A program made the position numbers and the translations under genes. A model generated the notes under the pieces. The model saw only the letters and a list, made by a program, of their open reading frames with translations, searched no databases and was not told where the DNA came from. From Paenibacillus foliorum (GTDB taxonomy: Bacteria; Bacillota; Bacilli; Paenibacillales; NBRC-103111): DNA of 64,000 nucleotides. The DNA lies in the NCBI RefSeq assembly GCF_013141765.1, contig NZ_WHOD01000027.1, forward strand, positions 106,399 through 170,398, written 5' to 3'. This document shows, piece after piece, positions 53,734 through 63,373 of the stretch. Numbering within the stretch: the stretch's first letter is position 1; each line of letters starts with the position of its first letter.

Positions 53734-55476
53734 ATGATCGTTCAAACCACACAAAAGTCAAAAGAACAGCTGCACAAGGAACTGCTTCAGCCGGATGTCG
53801 TTACGGGGTCGGAAATGCTGCTTCGCAGCTTGCTGTTAGAGGACGTGGATTGCGTCTTTGGTTATCCAGGTGGAGCCGTTTTATATATTTACGATGCTAT
53901 GCACGGTAATCCGAATTTCAATCATTTGCTAACCCGCCACGAGCAGGGAGCTATTCACGCCGCAGACGGTTATGCACGCTCCACAGGTAAGGTGGGCGTA
54001 TGTATAGCGACCTCTGGTCCTGGTGCTACGAACCTTGTCACTGGTATTGCTACAGCTTACATGGACTCGGTGCCGCTTGTTGTCATCACAGGTAATGTTG
54101 CAACAAGTGTGATTGGAACGGATGCTTTTCAGGAAGCGGATATTACTGGAATTACGATGCCGATTACGAAACACAGCTACTTGGTACGTGATGTTAAGGA
54201 TTTGCCGCGTGTTATTAAAGAAGCCTTCCATATTGCTTCCACAGGTCGCAGAGGACCGGTTCTTATCGATATCCCTAAGGACGTATCCAATGCACAGGCG
54301 CCTTACTATTATCCGGAGAAGGTTGAAATTCGCGGCTACAACCCGACGGTTCAGCCGAATAAGCTTCAAGTGGACAAAATGCTGGAGGCAATTGCAGAGG
54401 CAGAACGTCCGATCATTCTGGCCGGTGGCGGTGTAGTATATGCAGATGCTTCCAAGGAGCTTTTGGAGTTCGTAGATAAAACAAGGATTCCTGTAACAAC
54501 TACTCTGTTGGGTCTGGGAGGCTTCCCGAGCGCTCATGAGCTCTGGCTTGGAATGCCGGGAATGCATGGAACCTATACAGCGAACCATGCTCTGCAGGAT
54601 TGCGATCTGTTGATTGCTATCGGCGCACGCTTTGATGACCGTGTGACCATGAAGGTGGACGGTTTTGCACCGAAGGCGAAGAAGATCGTTCATATCGATG
54701 TAGATCCAGCCGAAATCGGTAAAATTGTAGAAGCAACCATTCCGGTTGTGGGTGATGTAAAAGCTGTGCTTCAATTGGCACTGCCAAAAGTGAAGCCTTC
54801 CAAATCGGAAGCGTGGATTAAGGAAGTTTCGGAGAACAAGCGCAACCGTCCGCTGCGGTATATTGATTCCGATACGGAGCTGAAGCCTCAATATGTAATT
54901 GAAATGATTCACGAAACAACCAAAGGTGATGCTATTGTAACGACAGATGTTGGGCAGCATCAGATGTGGGCTGCACAATACTACAAGTTCAATCATCCTC
55001 GTTCTTGGATTACATCCGGAGGCTTGGGAACAATGGGCTTCGGCTTCCCTTCAGCCATCGGTGCTCAAGTAGCGCATCCTGATAGATTGGTTGTTTCCAT
55101 TAATGGTGACGGCGGTATGCAGATGTGTTCTCAGGAGCTGGCGATTTGTGCTATTAACAAAATTCCCGTGAAAATTGTGGTTATCAACAATCAGGTGCTG
55201 GGAATGGTTCGTCAGTGGCAGGAGATCATTTACGACAACCGCTACAGCCACATCGACCTGGCCGGCAGTCCGGACTTTGTTAAGCTGGCTGAAGCCTACG
55301 GCGTTAAGGGCTTGAGAGCAACGAATAAAGAAGAAGCCCGCCGTGTTTGGCAGGAAGCGCTGGACACCCCAGGTCCGGTACTCGTCGAATTTTTCGTCCG
55401 TAAAGGCGAAAATGTGTATCCGATGGTTACACAAGGCTCGACGATAGATCAAATGATAATGGGGGATTCGGAATGA
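53734..55476 (+). CDS. ilvB: Acetolactate synthase, large (catalytic) subunit
   Basis: First shared step of valine, leucine and isoleucine synthesis: TPP-dependent joining of two pyruvates (or pyruvate and 2-oxobutyrate). 580 residues: GSEMLLRSLLLEDVDCVFGY, TRHEQGAIHAADGYARSTG (catalytic Glu), and the TPP motif NGDGGMQMCSQELAICAINK ending in VINN. FAD-region LGLGGFPSAHELWLGMPGMH present. GGGAGGAGG precedes the ATG. Overlaps ilvN by four bases. Confidence 0.96.
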   Translation: MIVQTTQKSKEQLHKELLQPDVVTGSEMLLRSLLLEDVDCVFGYPGGAVLYIYDAMHGNPNFNHLLTRHEQGAIHAADGYARSTGKVGVCIATSGPGATNLVTGIATAYMDSVPLVVITGNVATSVIGTDAFQEADITGITMPITKHSYLVRDVKDLPRVIKEAFHIASTGRRGPVLIDIPKDVSNAQAPYYYPEKVEIRGYNPTVQPNKLQVDKMLEAIAEAERPIILAGGGVVYADASKELLEFVDKTRIPVTTTLLGLGGFPSAHELWLGMPGMHGTYTANHALQDCDLLIAIGARFDDRVTMKVDGFAPKAKKIVHIDVDPAEIGKIVEATIPVVGDVKAVLQLALPKVKPSKSEAWIKEVSENKRNRPLRYIDSDTELKPQYVIEMIHETTKGDAIVTTDVGQHQMWAAQYYKFNHPRSWITSGGLGTMGFGFPSAIGAQVAHPDRLVVSINGDGGMQMCSQELAICAINKIPVKIVVINNQVLGMVRQWQEIIYDNRYSHIDLAGSPDFVKLAEAYGVKGLRATNKEEARRVWQEALDTPGPVLVEFFVRKGENVYPMVTQGSTIDQMIMGDSE

Positions 55477-55961
55477 GCCACAGACATACCATTTCCGTAT
55501 TAGTAAACAATCAGCCTGGCGTGCTTCAGCGGGTTTCCGGTTTATTCGGCCGCAGAGGCTTTAACATTGAGAGCATTACCGTAGGCGAGTCCGAGGAATC
55601 GGGCTTGTCCCGCATGGTAATCGTAACTACAGGCGATGAAAAAACGTTGGAGCAGGTTTCCAAGCAGCTGTACAAACTAATTGATGTCATTAAGGTTATA
55701 GACCTGAGCTCTAACCCAATGGTAGCACGCGAGCTAGCGTTGATTAAGGTCAATGCGGAGCCAAGTGCTCGTCCGGAAGTACTGGGTGTAGTTGAAACGT
55801 TCCGTGCGTCTGTTGTTGATATCGGTCCAAGTTCATTAATTGTACAGGTAGTAGGAGATTCACTAAAAATCGATGCGATGATCGAATTATTGAAGCCATA
55901 CGGTATCCGTGAGATTTCAAGAACTGGCGTTACAGCGATGATTCGTGGAGCGGTTAAATAA
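55473..55961 (+). CDS. ilvN: Acetolactate synthase, small (regulatory) subunit
   Basis: Confers valine feedback inhibition on IlvB. 162 residues with an N-terminal ACT domain (HTISVLVNNQPGVLQRVSGL, RRGFNIESITVGESEESGLS) and a C-terminal regulatory half (RPEVLGVVETFRASVVDIGP). ATGA overlap with ilvB indicates translational coupling. Named ilvH in some Bacilli. Confidence 0.95.
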   Translation: MSHRHTISVLVNNQPGVLQRVSGLFGRRGFNIESITVGESEESGLSRMVIVTTGDEKTLEQVSKQLYKLIDVIKVIDLSSNPMVARELALIKVNAEPSARPEVLGVVETFRASVVDIGPSSLIVQVVGDSLKIDAMIELLKPYGIREISRTGVTAMIRGAVK

Positions 55962-56014
55962 AAAAGTACTCATAAGGTTTTCTAGAACGCAGTTTTAGAG
56001 TAAAATGTACCTTG

Positions 56015-57195
<1,181 letters not shown>

Positions 57196-57276
57196 GGTTG
57201 GACCGTTTGTGGTAATATAGTATTGAATGAGGTCGGCTTGAAGATAATGGGGAATGTTCTTTTTCTCACCTTCGAG

Positions 57277-57304
57277 CCGTACCTTTTTCTGCTTAAAGGT
57301 ACGG
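57277..57304 (+). other. Intercistronic stem between ilvC and leuA
   Basis: CCGTACCTTT (57277-57286) and AAAGGTACGG (57295-57304) form a perfect ten-base-pair stem with an eight-base loop, without a following T-run. In B. subtilis a stem after ilvC protects a processed, stable ilvC mRNA; the same role is plausible here. Confidence 0.6.
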
Positions 57305-57382
57305 TGAATAAATACCCTCGTTGCGAAGGACTTTAGAAGAATGTAGCTAATGTTACGAAACTCTTAGGAGGTGACCCAACCC

Positions 57383-58933
57383 ATGAGAAAAATTTACATA
57401 TTCGACACCACGTTGAGAGACGGGGAGCAATCGCCGGGTGTGAATCTAAACATGCAAGAGAAGGTGGAGATCGCGCTGCAGCTGGAAAAGCTGGGGGTCG
57501 ATCGTATCGAAGCCGGGTTCCCGGCTGCATCTCCTGGTGATTTGGCAGGTGTGAATGCGGTAGCTCGTGCCGTCAAGAACGCTTCTATTATCGGCTTAGC
57601 GCGTTCGCGCGAGCAGGATATTGATGCCGTGCACGAAGCGCTGAAGGGAGCTCAAGACCCTTGTATTCACCTATTTCTGGCTACCTCCCCTATTCACCGC
57701 AAGCATAAGCTGCGTATGGAGAAGGAGCAGGTGCTGGCAACGGCTGAAGCCGCGATTCGTTATGCGAAGAAGTATTTTGACAAAATCGAATTTTCGCCTG
57801 AGGATGCCGGCCGTACCGAGCTGGACTTTTTATGTGAAGTAACGGCTATGGCTATTCGTGCGGGTGCGACGGTTGTTAATATTCCGGATACGGTCGGTTA
57901 TTTGAACCCGAGCGAATTCGGTAACATTTTCAAGACGTTGAAGGAAAATGTAGTTGGGATCGAAAAAATTCAGCTAAGCGCCCACTGTCATGACGACTTA
58001 GGAATGGCTACGGCTAATGCGTTGGCTGCTGTGTTAAACGGTGCTGATCAAATCGAGGGTACGATCAATGGTATCGGTGAACGTGCAGGGAATACTTCAC
58101 TGGAAGAAGTGGTTATGGCGTTGGAAACGCGTCAAGATTTCTTCCAAGCGAAATCCTCACTCGTATTGGGTGAGATTGCCCGTACAAGCCGTTTGGTGAG
58201 CAAGCTGACAGGTATGGTCGTTCCTGGCAATAAAGCGATTGTAGGCGCTAATGCGTTCGCACATGAGTCCGGAATTCACCAGGATGGTATGCTCAAGGAG
58301 AAGACGACATACGAAATCATGTCGCCTGAAACGATTGGCTTGAAGGATAGCAAGCTCGTACTGGGCAAGCATTCCGGACGCCACGCGTTCCGTGAGAAGC
58401 TGGTTGACATGGGCTACGATATGAACGATGAGCTGTTGAATGCAACATTCGCTAAGTTTAAAGACTTGGCGGATAAGAAGAAGAATGTAACCGACGAGGA
58501 CATTCGTGCCTTGATCGAAGAGAAATTGATCGAAACGCCGGAAGTGTTTGTGTTGGATACAATGCAGCTGTCCTATGGCAATCAATCGGTTCCTACAGCG
58601 ACTATCCGCGTTACGACGATTGAGGGCGGTACGGCAGAAGAAGCGGCTGTCGGCAATGGTTCCGTGGACGCAATCTATAAAGCAATCGATAAGGTAACGC
58701 AGGAAGATGTCGAGCTGGAAGATTACTCGATCAAATCCGTTACCCAAGGCAAGGACGCGCTAGGCGAGGTGCACGTTGTACTGCGCCAAGGCGATTACTC
58801 CGTTCAAGGCCGCGGCGTAAGCACGGATATTTTGGAAGCAAGCGCGAAGGCGTATATTGACGCGATCAATCGTTTGATTGAGAAACGCAAATCGCCTGCC
58901 CGCAATAGCCGTGATAATGTAACCTTGATCTAA
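57383..58933 (+). CDS. leuA: 2-isopropylmalate synthase
   Basis: First committed step of leucine synthesis: acetyl-CoA plus 2-oxoisovalerate. 516 residues: metal-site motif YIFDTTLRDGEQSPGVNLNM, LSAHCHDDLGMATANALAAV, the second metal motif HESGIHQDGMLKE and a C-terminal regulatory domain (about 390-500) for leucine feedback inhibition. AGGAGGTGA precedes ATG 57383. Followed by a terminator at 58949, so the ilv-leu transcript ends here and leuB is expressed separately. Confidence 0.96.
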   Translation: MRKIYIFDTTLRDGEQSPGVNLNMQEKVEIALQLEKLGVDRIEAGFPAASPGDLAGVNAVARAVKNASIIGLARSREQDIDAVHEALKGAQDPCIHLFLATSPIHRKHKLRMEKEQVLATAEAAIRYAKKYFDKIEFSPEDAGRTELDFLCEVTAMAIRAGATVVNIPDTVGYLNPSEFGNIFKTLKENVVGIEKIQLSAHCHDDLGMATANALAAVLNGADQIEGTINGIGERAGNTSLEEVVMALETRQDFFQAKSSLVLGEIARTSRLVSKLTGMVVPGNKAIVGANAFAHESGIHQDGMLKEKTTYEIMSPETIGLKDSKLVLGKHSGRHAFREKLVDMGYDMNDELLNATFAKFKDLADKKKNVTDEDIRALIEEKLIETPEVFVLDTMQLSYGNQSVPTATIRVTTIEGGTAEEAAVGNGSVDAIYKAIDKVTQEDVELEDYSIKSVTQGKDALGEVHVVLRQGDYSVQGRGVSTDILEASAKAYIDAINRLIEKRKSPARNSRDNVTLI

Positions 58934-58948
58934 AAACAGCGTTAACAG

Positions 58949-58998
58949 AAACACCCCGATACTAAGCCTGAACTCAGGCGAAGTACCGGGGTGTTTTT
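58949..58998 (+). terminator. Terminator of the ilvB-leuA transcript
   Basis: AAACACCCCG.TAC pairs with GTACCGGGGTGTTT around an inner GCCTGA/TCAGGC stem, then TTTTG. Confidence 0.9.
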
Positions 58999-59099
58999 GT
59001 ATACTGTGAATAAGCTCGTACAAGTTTTATTGTTGAAGCTGAGCTTAAACTTGGCAAACGAGCTCCTCCCCAAGGAGTGAGCCATCTTTAATACTGGTT

Positions 59100-59201
59100 T
59101 TAGCCTTTGACTGAGCCGACCAAAGCCCCTTTGGCGAAATATTTTTGCAGAAATGGATATACGATAAGGATCGGTAACGTAGATACAACAATAACAGCCA
59201 T
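59100..59201 (-). pseudogene. 3' remnant of a sugar ABC transporter permease (LplC/UgpE type)
   Basis: On the reverse strand 33 codons read MAVIVVSTLPILIVYPFLQK and YFAKGALVGSVKG, then stop. This is the characteristic C-terminus of LplC-type carbohydrate permeases. The same frame has a stop just upstream (TAA in GTTAACC near 59214), and no binding-protein or other transporter genes are near. It is a fragment left after deletion or rearrangement between leuA and the YjcZ gene. The rest of 58999-59326 holds no gene. Confidence 0.8.
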
Positions 59202-59326
59202 TTTTACACTTTGTTAACCATGAGCCTGTATTTATAGTGCAAATACCCATTCTGCTAAAAGCCCAAACCTAACCCAATAGGGACACATACCATAAAGAAG
59301 TTCCTTATGAAGGGAGGATGAGATCT

Positions 59327-59452
59327 ATGGGTTTGGCAGCTGGAGTAGGTGCAAGTTGCGCAAGTTGCGGATTAGGCGGTTGGCACACAAGCACGGGTGT
59401 GATCTTGGTTTTATTCATTCTGTTGGTTATCGTTTCGCGTGCTTGGATCTAA
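59327..59452 (+). CDS. YjcZ-family sporulation peptide
   Basis: A 41-residue peptide starting MGLAAGVGASCASCGLGGWH, with a hydrophobic helix (TGVILVLFILLVIVSRAWI) at the end. The IxVLFILLVIV ending is the YjcZ/SscA-type sporulation signature; members are spore-coat or membrane peptides. AGGGAGGA lies seven bases before ATG 59327. The two cysteines and histidine in CASCGLGGWH are less usual for the family. Confidence 0.8.
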   Translation: MGLAAGVGASCASCGLGGWHTSTGVILVLFILLVIVSRAWI

Positions 59453-59520
59453 GAATGAACTTATGATATCTAAGGAAACGGTACATTTCCGGAATAGGAA
59501 TAAACCATAGAGCATGAGAT

Positions 59521-59545
59521 AAACCCCCGGGCATCCGGGGGTTAT
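59521..59545 (+). terminator. Hairpin after the YjcZ peptide gene
   Basis: AACCCCCGG, loop GCAT, CCGGGGGTT: a strong stem, but only TATCAATT follows, so termination is likely but not textbook. Confidence 0.6.
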
Positions 59546-59563
59546 CAATTGTAAATGTAAGAC

Positions 59564-59608
59564 AAAAGAACCCTGCTTATCCGTTGTTTCGGACGAGCAG
59601 GGTCTTTG
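59564..59608 (-). terminator. Terminator of the aminotransferase gene
   Basis: On the reverse strand AAGACCCTGCT pairs with AGCAGGGTTCTTTT with a CCG/CGG inner stem. Confidence 0.82.
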
Positions 59609-59623
59609 AAAGTATAAGGCTGC

Positions 59624-60820
59624 TTACACGGTTTGCAGCATTTTTTGGATAGCGCGATCTAATCGGGCAAAGCCCTCTTTCATTTGCTCATAATCGGTAT
59701 GAGTGAAGTTGAGTCTCATTGCATTTCTTTTGGGCTCATCTGCAAAGAAGCTCGCGCCTGGTACGAATGCAACGCCTTCTTCTACAGCTAGCTTCATTAG
59801 CTTCTCCGTATCGATCTCCTCTGAAAGCTCCAGCCAGATAAACATACCGCCTTTTGGCTCATTCCAGTGAAGACCAGGCCAGTTTTGTTGATTCAGCAGA
59901 TCCGCCATCTGGTGCATCCGAGTTTCGTATTCGCTGCGCACTAGGTCGATATGCGAATATAGATCAAAATGTTCAAATAATTGGTGTAAGGCTTGCTGAT
60001 CCATCGTACTGGAATGCAGATCGGCAGCCTGCTTGGCGCGGGTCATTTGACGAATGACGTCAGGGTCGCCTATTGCCCAGCCTGTGCGTAAAGCCGGTGC
60101 TACGATTTTGGAAAAAGTACTCGTATACAGAACAGCGCTGCCTTGTGGATGCTTATCTAACGAAAAGATCGACGGCAGTGCTTCACCGCCGCCAAAACGG
60201 AGCTCTCCGTAAGGATCATCTTCGAGAATGAGCACGCTATTGCGTTTGCAAATATCTAATGTTCCTTGACGTCGCTCCAAGCTCCAGGCTTTGCCTGCAG
60301 GGTTTGAAAAGGTTGGAACTACATAGATCATTTTAGCGTTATATTCTTTAATTTTCTGTTCCAAATCCGTTAAATTCATTCCGTCCTCATCACCGTCTAC
60401 AGAGACAATGCGCGCTTTGTGGGACTGGAAGATTTGAATGGCAGCTAAGTAAGTTGGGCGCTCCACCAGAATGACATCACCGGGATCAATGTAGACGCGC
60501 GTAAGCAAATCAATCGCTTGCTGGGAACCGGTCGTTATCAGCATATCATCTACGCCGACATGGATGTTCTTACGTTCCATGTGCTTGGCGATGCTTTGAC
60601 GCAGTGGGGTGTAGCCTTCTGTTAAGCCATACTGCAGCACCTGCTTGCCTTCTTCGAAGACGCGCAAAAAAGCGTCACGAACAGCCTCAATTGGAAAATA
60701 CTGCTCATTCGGCAGTCCGCCAGCTAATGAAATAATGGACTTTCCTTGAGTGAGTTTTAAAATTTCTCGCACAGCAGAAGATTTAAAGCTATCAATAGTA
60801 TCGGAGAAACGGTAATCCAT
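59624..60820 (-). CDS. PLP-dependent aminotransferase (2-aminoadipate/LysN-like)
   Basis: Fold-type I aminotransferase, 398 residues: ISLAGGLPNEQYFPIEAVRD, YGLTEGYTPLRQSIAKHMER, ITTGSQQAIDLLTRVYIDPG, the PLP aspartate neighbourhood VPTFSNPAGKAWSLERRQG and the Schiff-base lysine in YTSTFSKIVAPALRTGWAIG, then GGMFIWLELSEEIDTEKLM. The subgroup includes 2-aminoadipate and branched-chain/aromatic aminotransferases; placement among leucine genes makes a branched-chain role possible but unproven. AAGGAGC precedes the ATG. Confidence 0.9.
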   Translation of the reverse strand: MDYRFSDTIDSFKSSAVREILKLTQGKSIISLAGGLPNEQYFPIEAVRDAFLRVFEEGKQVLQYGLTEGYTPLRQSIAKHMERKNIHVGVDDMLITTGSQQAIDLLTRVYIDPGDVILVERPTYLAAIQIFQSHKARIVSVDGDEDGMNLTDLEQKIKEYNAKMIYVVPTFSNPAGKAWSLERRQGTLDICKRNSVLILEDDPYGELRFGGGEALPSIFSLDKHPQGSAVLYTSTFSKIVAPALRTGWAIGDPDVIRQMTRAKQAADLHSSTMDQQALHQLFEHFDLYSHIDLVRSEYETRMHQMADLLNQQNWPGLHWNEPKGGMFIWLELSEEIDTEKLMKLAVEEGVAFVPGASFFADEPKRNAMRLNFTHTDYEQMKEGFARLDRAIQKMLQTV

Positions 60821-60948
60821 ATAGATGCTCCTTTAGACAAAATAATATTCCTGATTAAACAATATAACTATCATTTTAATCCTTTAATAGCGATAAAACA
60901 ACATGGAATATAGTTGATAAAGTGAAAGTACTTAGCAAGTGCTTACTA

Positions 60949-61269
60949 TTAAAGTCTGTGTAAGGACTGCCGCTCCGCCTGCGGCCTGCAGGACCGACAG
61001 ACACCGACCACCTTTTCGACGCCGGAATAGAAAGTCAATTCCTTCGGATTAACCTTGCGTTTGCAGTAGGAACAGCTTTGCTGCTGTTTAGAAGGAGGTA
61101 ATTTGCCAGATGAAGCTGATGCCGGTCGATTAAGTTTCAAAGCACGTCTTTTCGCAAATGAGTGGCCTTGATTTCGCTTACGAATCTTCATAAAAATAAA
61201 GATAATTAAGATAACAAAGAGGAGGGAAATGCCGATAATTGCACTTGCAGTCCATTGGTTATTGAACAT
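60949..61269 (-). CDS. Small membrane protein with C-terminal zinc-ribbon-like motif
   Basis: 106 residues: one N-terminal helix (ASAIIGISLLFVILIIFIFM), a basic linker (KIRKRNQGHSFAKRRALKLN), then CSYCKRK and VCRSC about 21 residues apart, a four-cysteine pattern that could hold zinc. I recognise no named family. AGGAGAGA precedes the ATG. It is close to, and on the same strand as, the next membrane protein gene, so they may be co-transcribed. Confidence 0.78.
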   Translation of the reverse strand: MFNNQWTASAIIGISLLFVILIIFIFMKIRKRNQGHSFAKRRALKLNRPASASSGKLPPSKQQQSCSYCKRKVNPKELTFYSGVEKVVGVCRSCRPQAERQSLHRL

Positions 61270-61308
61270 GCTCTATATCTCTCCTTTACCTATTGTTGCC
61301 CAAAGGGC

Positions 61309-61884
61309 TTACTTTAGTGTAACAATTAGAAAACTAACAATGATTGCTAAAATCCCTGTAGGTATCCCTATTAACAGTCCTATTAGGATGGATTTGGCAT
61401 TATACCCCTTTAACGAATCTGTTGTACCTTTATCTATTTTTTTTACATGATAGACTAGACCGATATTGATACTAATGATGGTGAGAAGAAGGACAGGAAT
61501 AGTGAAGAGCATAGTATCCTGAAGAGATATAAGTGTAGGTGGAATCTTCAGATAAAAGGATTGAGCGAGCAGCATCAATGCCACAAAGAGCTGTGCGGAG
61601 GCTTGTGTCCATCTAACCTTAGTAAATTCCTTTCCTAGCTTTTGCGCCTCGTAAGCTATGAGTTCTCTCATCGCAGGGAATAATCCAAACAAATTATAGT
61701 ACATTGTTTTTGAAAACATATTCATTATGGCCAGGATAAGAATGATAACGCCTAGGGTACGCTGAAAAATGGACAGGGAATAAACATGGATGATAAAAGT
61801 AAATAAGATCGTCGCGATCAAAACAAATGAGTTTACTATAATTAATTGTCTGATTCTAAGCTTTCTTAGTCGAAGCAAATCCAT
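61309..61884 (-). CDS. Hypothetical polytopic membrane protein
   Basis: 191 residues with about five hydrophobic segments (LIIVNSFVLIATILFTFIIH, TLGVIILILAIMNMF, ASAQLFVALMLLAQSFYL, MLFTIPVLLLTIISINIGLV, SILIGLLIGIPTGILAIIVS) and a conserved-looking cytoplasmic loop with EAQKLGKEFTKVRW. AAGGTGGTG before ATG 61884 fixes the start; the frame to 62001 is rejected. No family recognised. It diverges from leuB across a 197-base promoter interval. Confidence 0.75.
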   Translation of the reverse strand: MDLLRLRKLRIRQLIIVNSFVLIATILFTFIIHVYSLSIFQRTLGVIILILAIMNMFSKTMYYNLFGLFPAMRELIAYEAQKLGKEFTKVRWTQASAQLFVALMLLAQSFYLKIPPTLISLQDTMLFTIPVLLLTIISINIGLVYHVKKIDKGTTDSLKGYNAKSILIGLLIGIPTGILAIIVSFLIVTLK

Positions 61885-62081
61885 CGGGGTCACCACCTTA
61901 TTTGATAACCTAATTTTACCATAAAGGAAGTGGAGTGTTAAGAAACAGAGGTATTGTAAAGGAGTGTCTGAATGCTTATTGCTTTTTCCTATTAAGATCA
62001 TAGATTTTATATCTTTGTAATGAACTGCTAATTATGGTACAAAGGATATAATCTACAACTTATGAAATAGGAGTGATATAA

Positions 62082-63161
62082 ATGGCAGAGGTAAAAAAAA
62101 TCGCAGTTATTGCAGGAGACGGTATCGGTCCTGAAGTTATCGCTGAAGCGGAAAAAGTATTGAAAAAAACGGAAGAGGTATTTGGCTACCGTTTTGAAAC
62201 TGAGCACGGTTTGTTTGGCGGAATCGCGATCGACGAGAAAGGCACACCATTGCCACAAGAAACATTGGAGCTTTGTAAAAAAGCGGATGCAGTTCTTCTG
62301 GGCGCTGTAGGCGGTCCAAAATGGGACAGCAATCCGAAGGAGCTTCGTCCTGAAACAGGGCTTCTGGGCATTCGTAAAGAGCTGGGCCTGTTCTCCAACA
62401 TTCGTCCTGCCGTTATTTTTGACTGCTTGAAGGATGCTTCTACATTAAAGCCTGAAGTATTGGAAGGTACGGACTTGATCGTTGTTCGTGAATTGACTGG
62501 AGGCATTTATTTCGGTGAGAAGTTCCGCCGTGAGGGTGCACATGGGGAAGAAGCGGTTGACACTTGCGTATATAATGTACAAGAAATTGAACGCATTGCT
62601 CGCCAAGCATTCGAGATTGCCCGTACGCGCAGCAAGAGATTGGCTTCCGTTGATAAAGCTAATGTTCTTGAAACATCCCGCTTGTGGAGAGAAACAGTAA
62701 TTCGTATCTCTGCTGACTACCCAGATGTAGAGCTGGAGCACATCTTGGTTGATAACTGCGCGATGCAATTGCTTCGCCGCCCTTCGAGCTTCGATGTTAT
62801 CGTTACTGAGAACATGTTCGGTGACATTCTAAGTGACGAAGCTGCTATGCTGACAGGTTCCATCGGGATGCTATCGTCCGCTTCCTTGGGCGAAGGCGCA
62901 TTTGGTTTGTACGAGCCGGTACACGGTTCAGCGCCGGATATTGCGGGACAAGGTATCTCCAATCCTATCGCAACCGTTCTTTCCGTAGCCTTGATGTTCC
63001 GTCTTACATTCGGTTACCACGATGCAGCCGAAGCTATTGAACGTGCAGTAAAAGAAGTTTTGGATGCTGGTCATCGTACTGGTGATATCGCTGTAGACAA
63101 GAGCAAAGCAATTGGAACAGTAGCTATGGGTGAACTGATCGTGAACGCTATTAGAAAATAA
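62082..63161 (+). CDS. leuB: 3-isopropylmalate dehydrogenase
   Basis: NAD-dependent third step of leucine synthesis. 359 residues: [72 protein letters not shown] and [20 protein letters not shown]. Full length, ATG after TAGGAGTG. It is separated from leuA by 3.1 kb that includes three reverse-strand genes, unlike the usual contiguous leuABCD; leuC and leuD are not in this window. A TATAAT (62047-62052) suggests its own promoter. Confidence 0.96.
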   Translation: MAEVKKIAVIAGDGIGPEVIAEAEKVLKKTEEVFGYRFETEHGLFGGIAIDEKGTPLPQETLELCKKADAVLLGAVGGPKWDSNPKELRPETGLLGIRKELGLFSNIRPAVIFDCLKDASTLKPEVLEGTDLIVVRELTGGIYFGEKFRREGAHGEEAVDTCVYNVQEIERIARQAFEIARTRSKRLASVDKANVLETSRLWRETVIRISADYPDVELEHILVDNCAMQLLRRPSSFDVIVTENMFGDILSDEAAMLTGSIGMLSSASLGEGAFGLYEPVHGSAPDIAGQGISNPIATVLSVALMFRLTFGYHDAAEAIERAVKEVLDAGHRTGDIAVDKSKAIGTVAMGELIVNAIRK

Positions 63162-63173
63162 GAATTGCAGCTT

Positions 63174-63224
63174 AGTGAAGACTCTTAGGTCCATTCAGTC
63201 AAGAATGCTTAAGGGTCTTTACTT
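63174..63224 (+). terminator. Hairpin after leuB
   Basis: AGTGAAGACTCTTAG (63174-63188) pairs with CTTAAGGGTCTTTACT (about 63208-63223) with two mismatches. The T-tract is weak, so termination strength is uncertain. Confidence 0.5.
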
Positions 63225-63267
63225 TGTAGGATATAAATCATTCATGTCCTAACATAAGTCAGTTAGA

Positions 63268-63299
63268 TTATAATCATTATAAATTAATAATCATTATAA
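63268..63299. promoter_or_regulatory. Tandem PerR-type boxes
   Basis: TTATAATCATTATAA at 63268-63282 matches the PerR consensus TTATAATNATTATAA exactly. TAATAATCATTATAA at 63285-63299 matches at 14 of 15. They abut the -35 element of the peroxiredoxin promoter. Fur and Zur boxes have a related shape, but the fit and the target gene favour PerR. Confidence 0.85.
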
Positions 63300-63301
63300 T
63301 C

Positions 63302-63330
63302 TTGACTTTCGAGAGGTCGAATGTTACGAT
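63302..63330 (+). promoter_or_regulatory. Promoter of the peroxiredoxin gene
   Basis: TTGACT (63302-63307), 17-base spacer, TACGAT (63325-63330). Confidence 0.7.
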
Positions 63331-63373
63331 TTTAGTCGAACAATCAATAGTATTAAAAGGAGGAAATAAGCAG

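Noticed and set aside
53929..54996. 355-codon reverse frame opposite ilvB
   Set aside because: Long because of codon bias in ilvB; antisense to the conserved catalytic gene, with His/Asn/Cys-rich non-protein composition.
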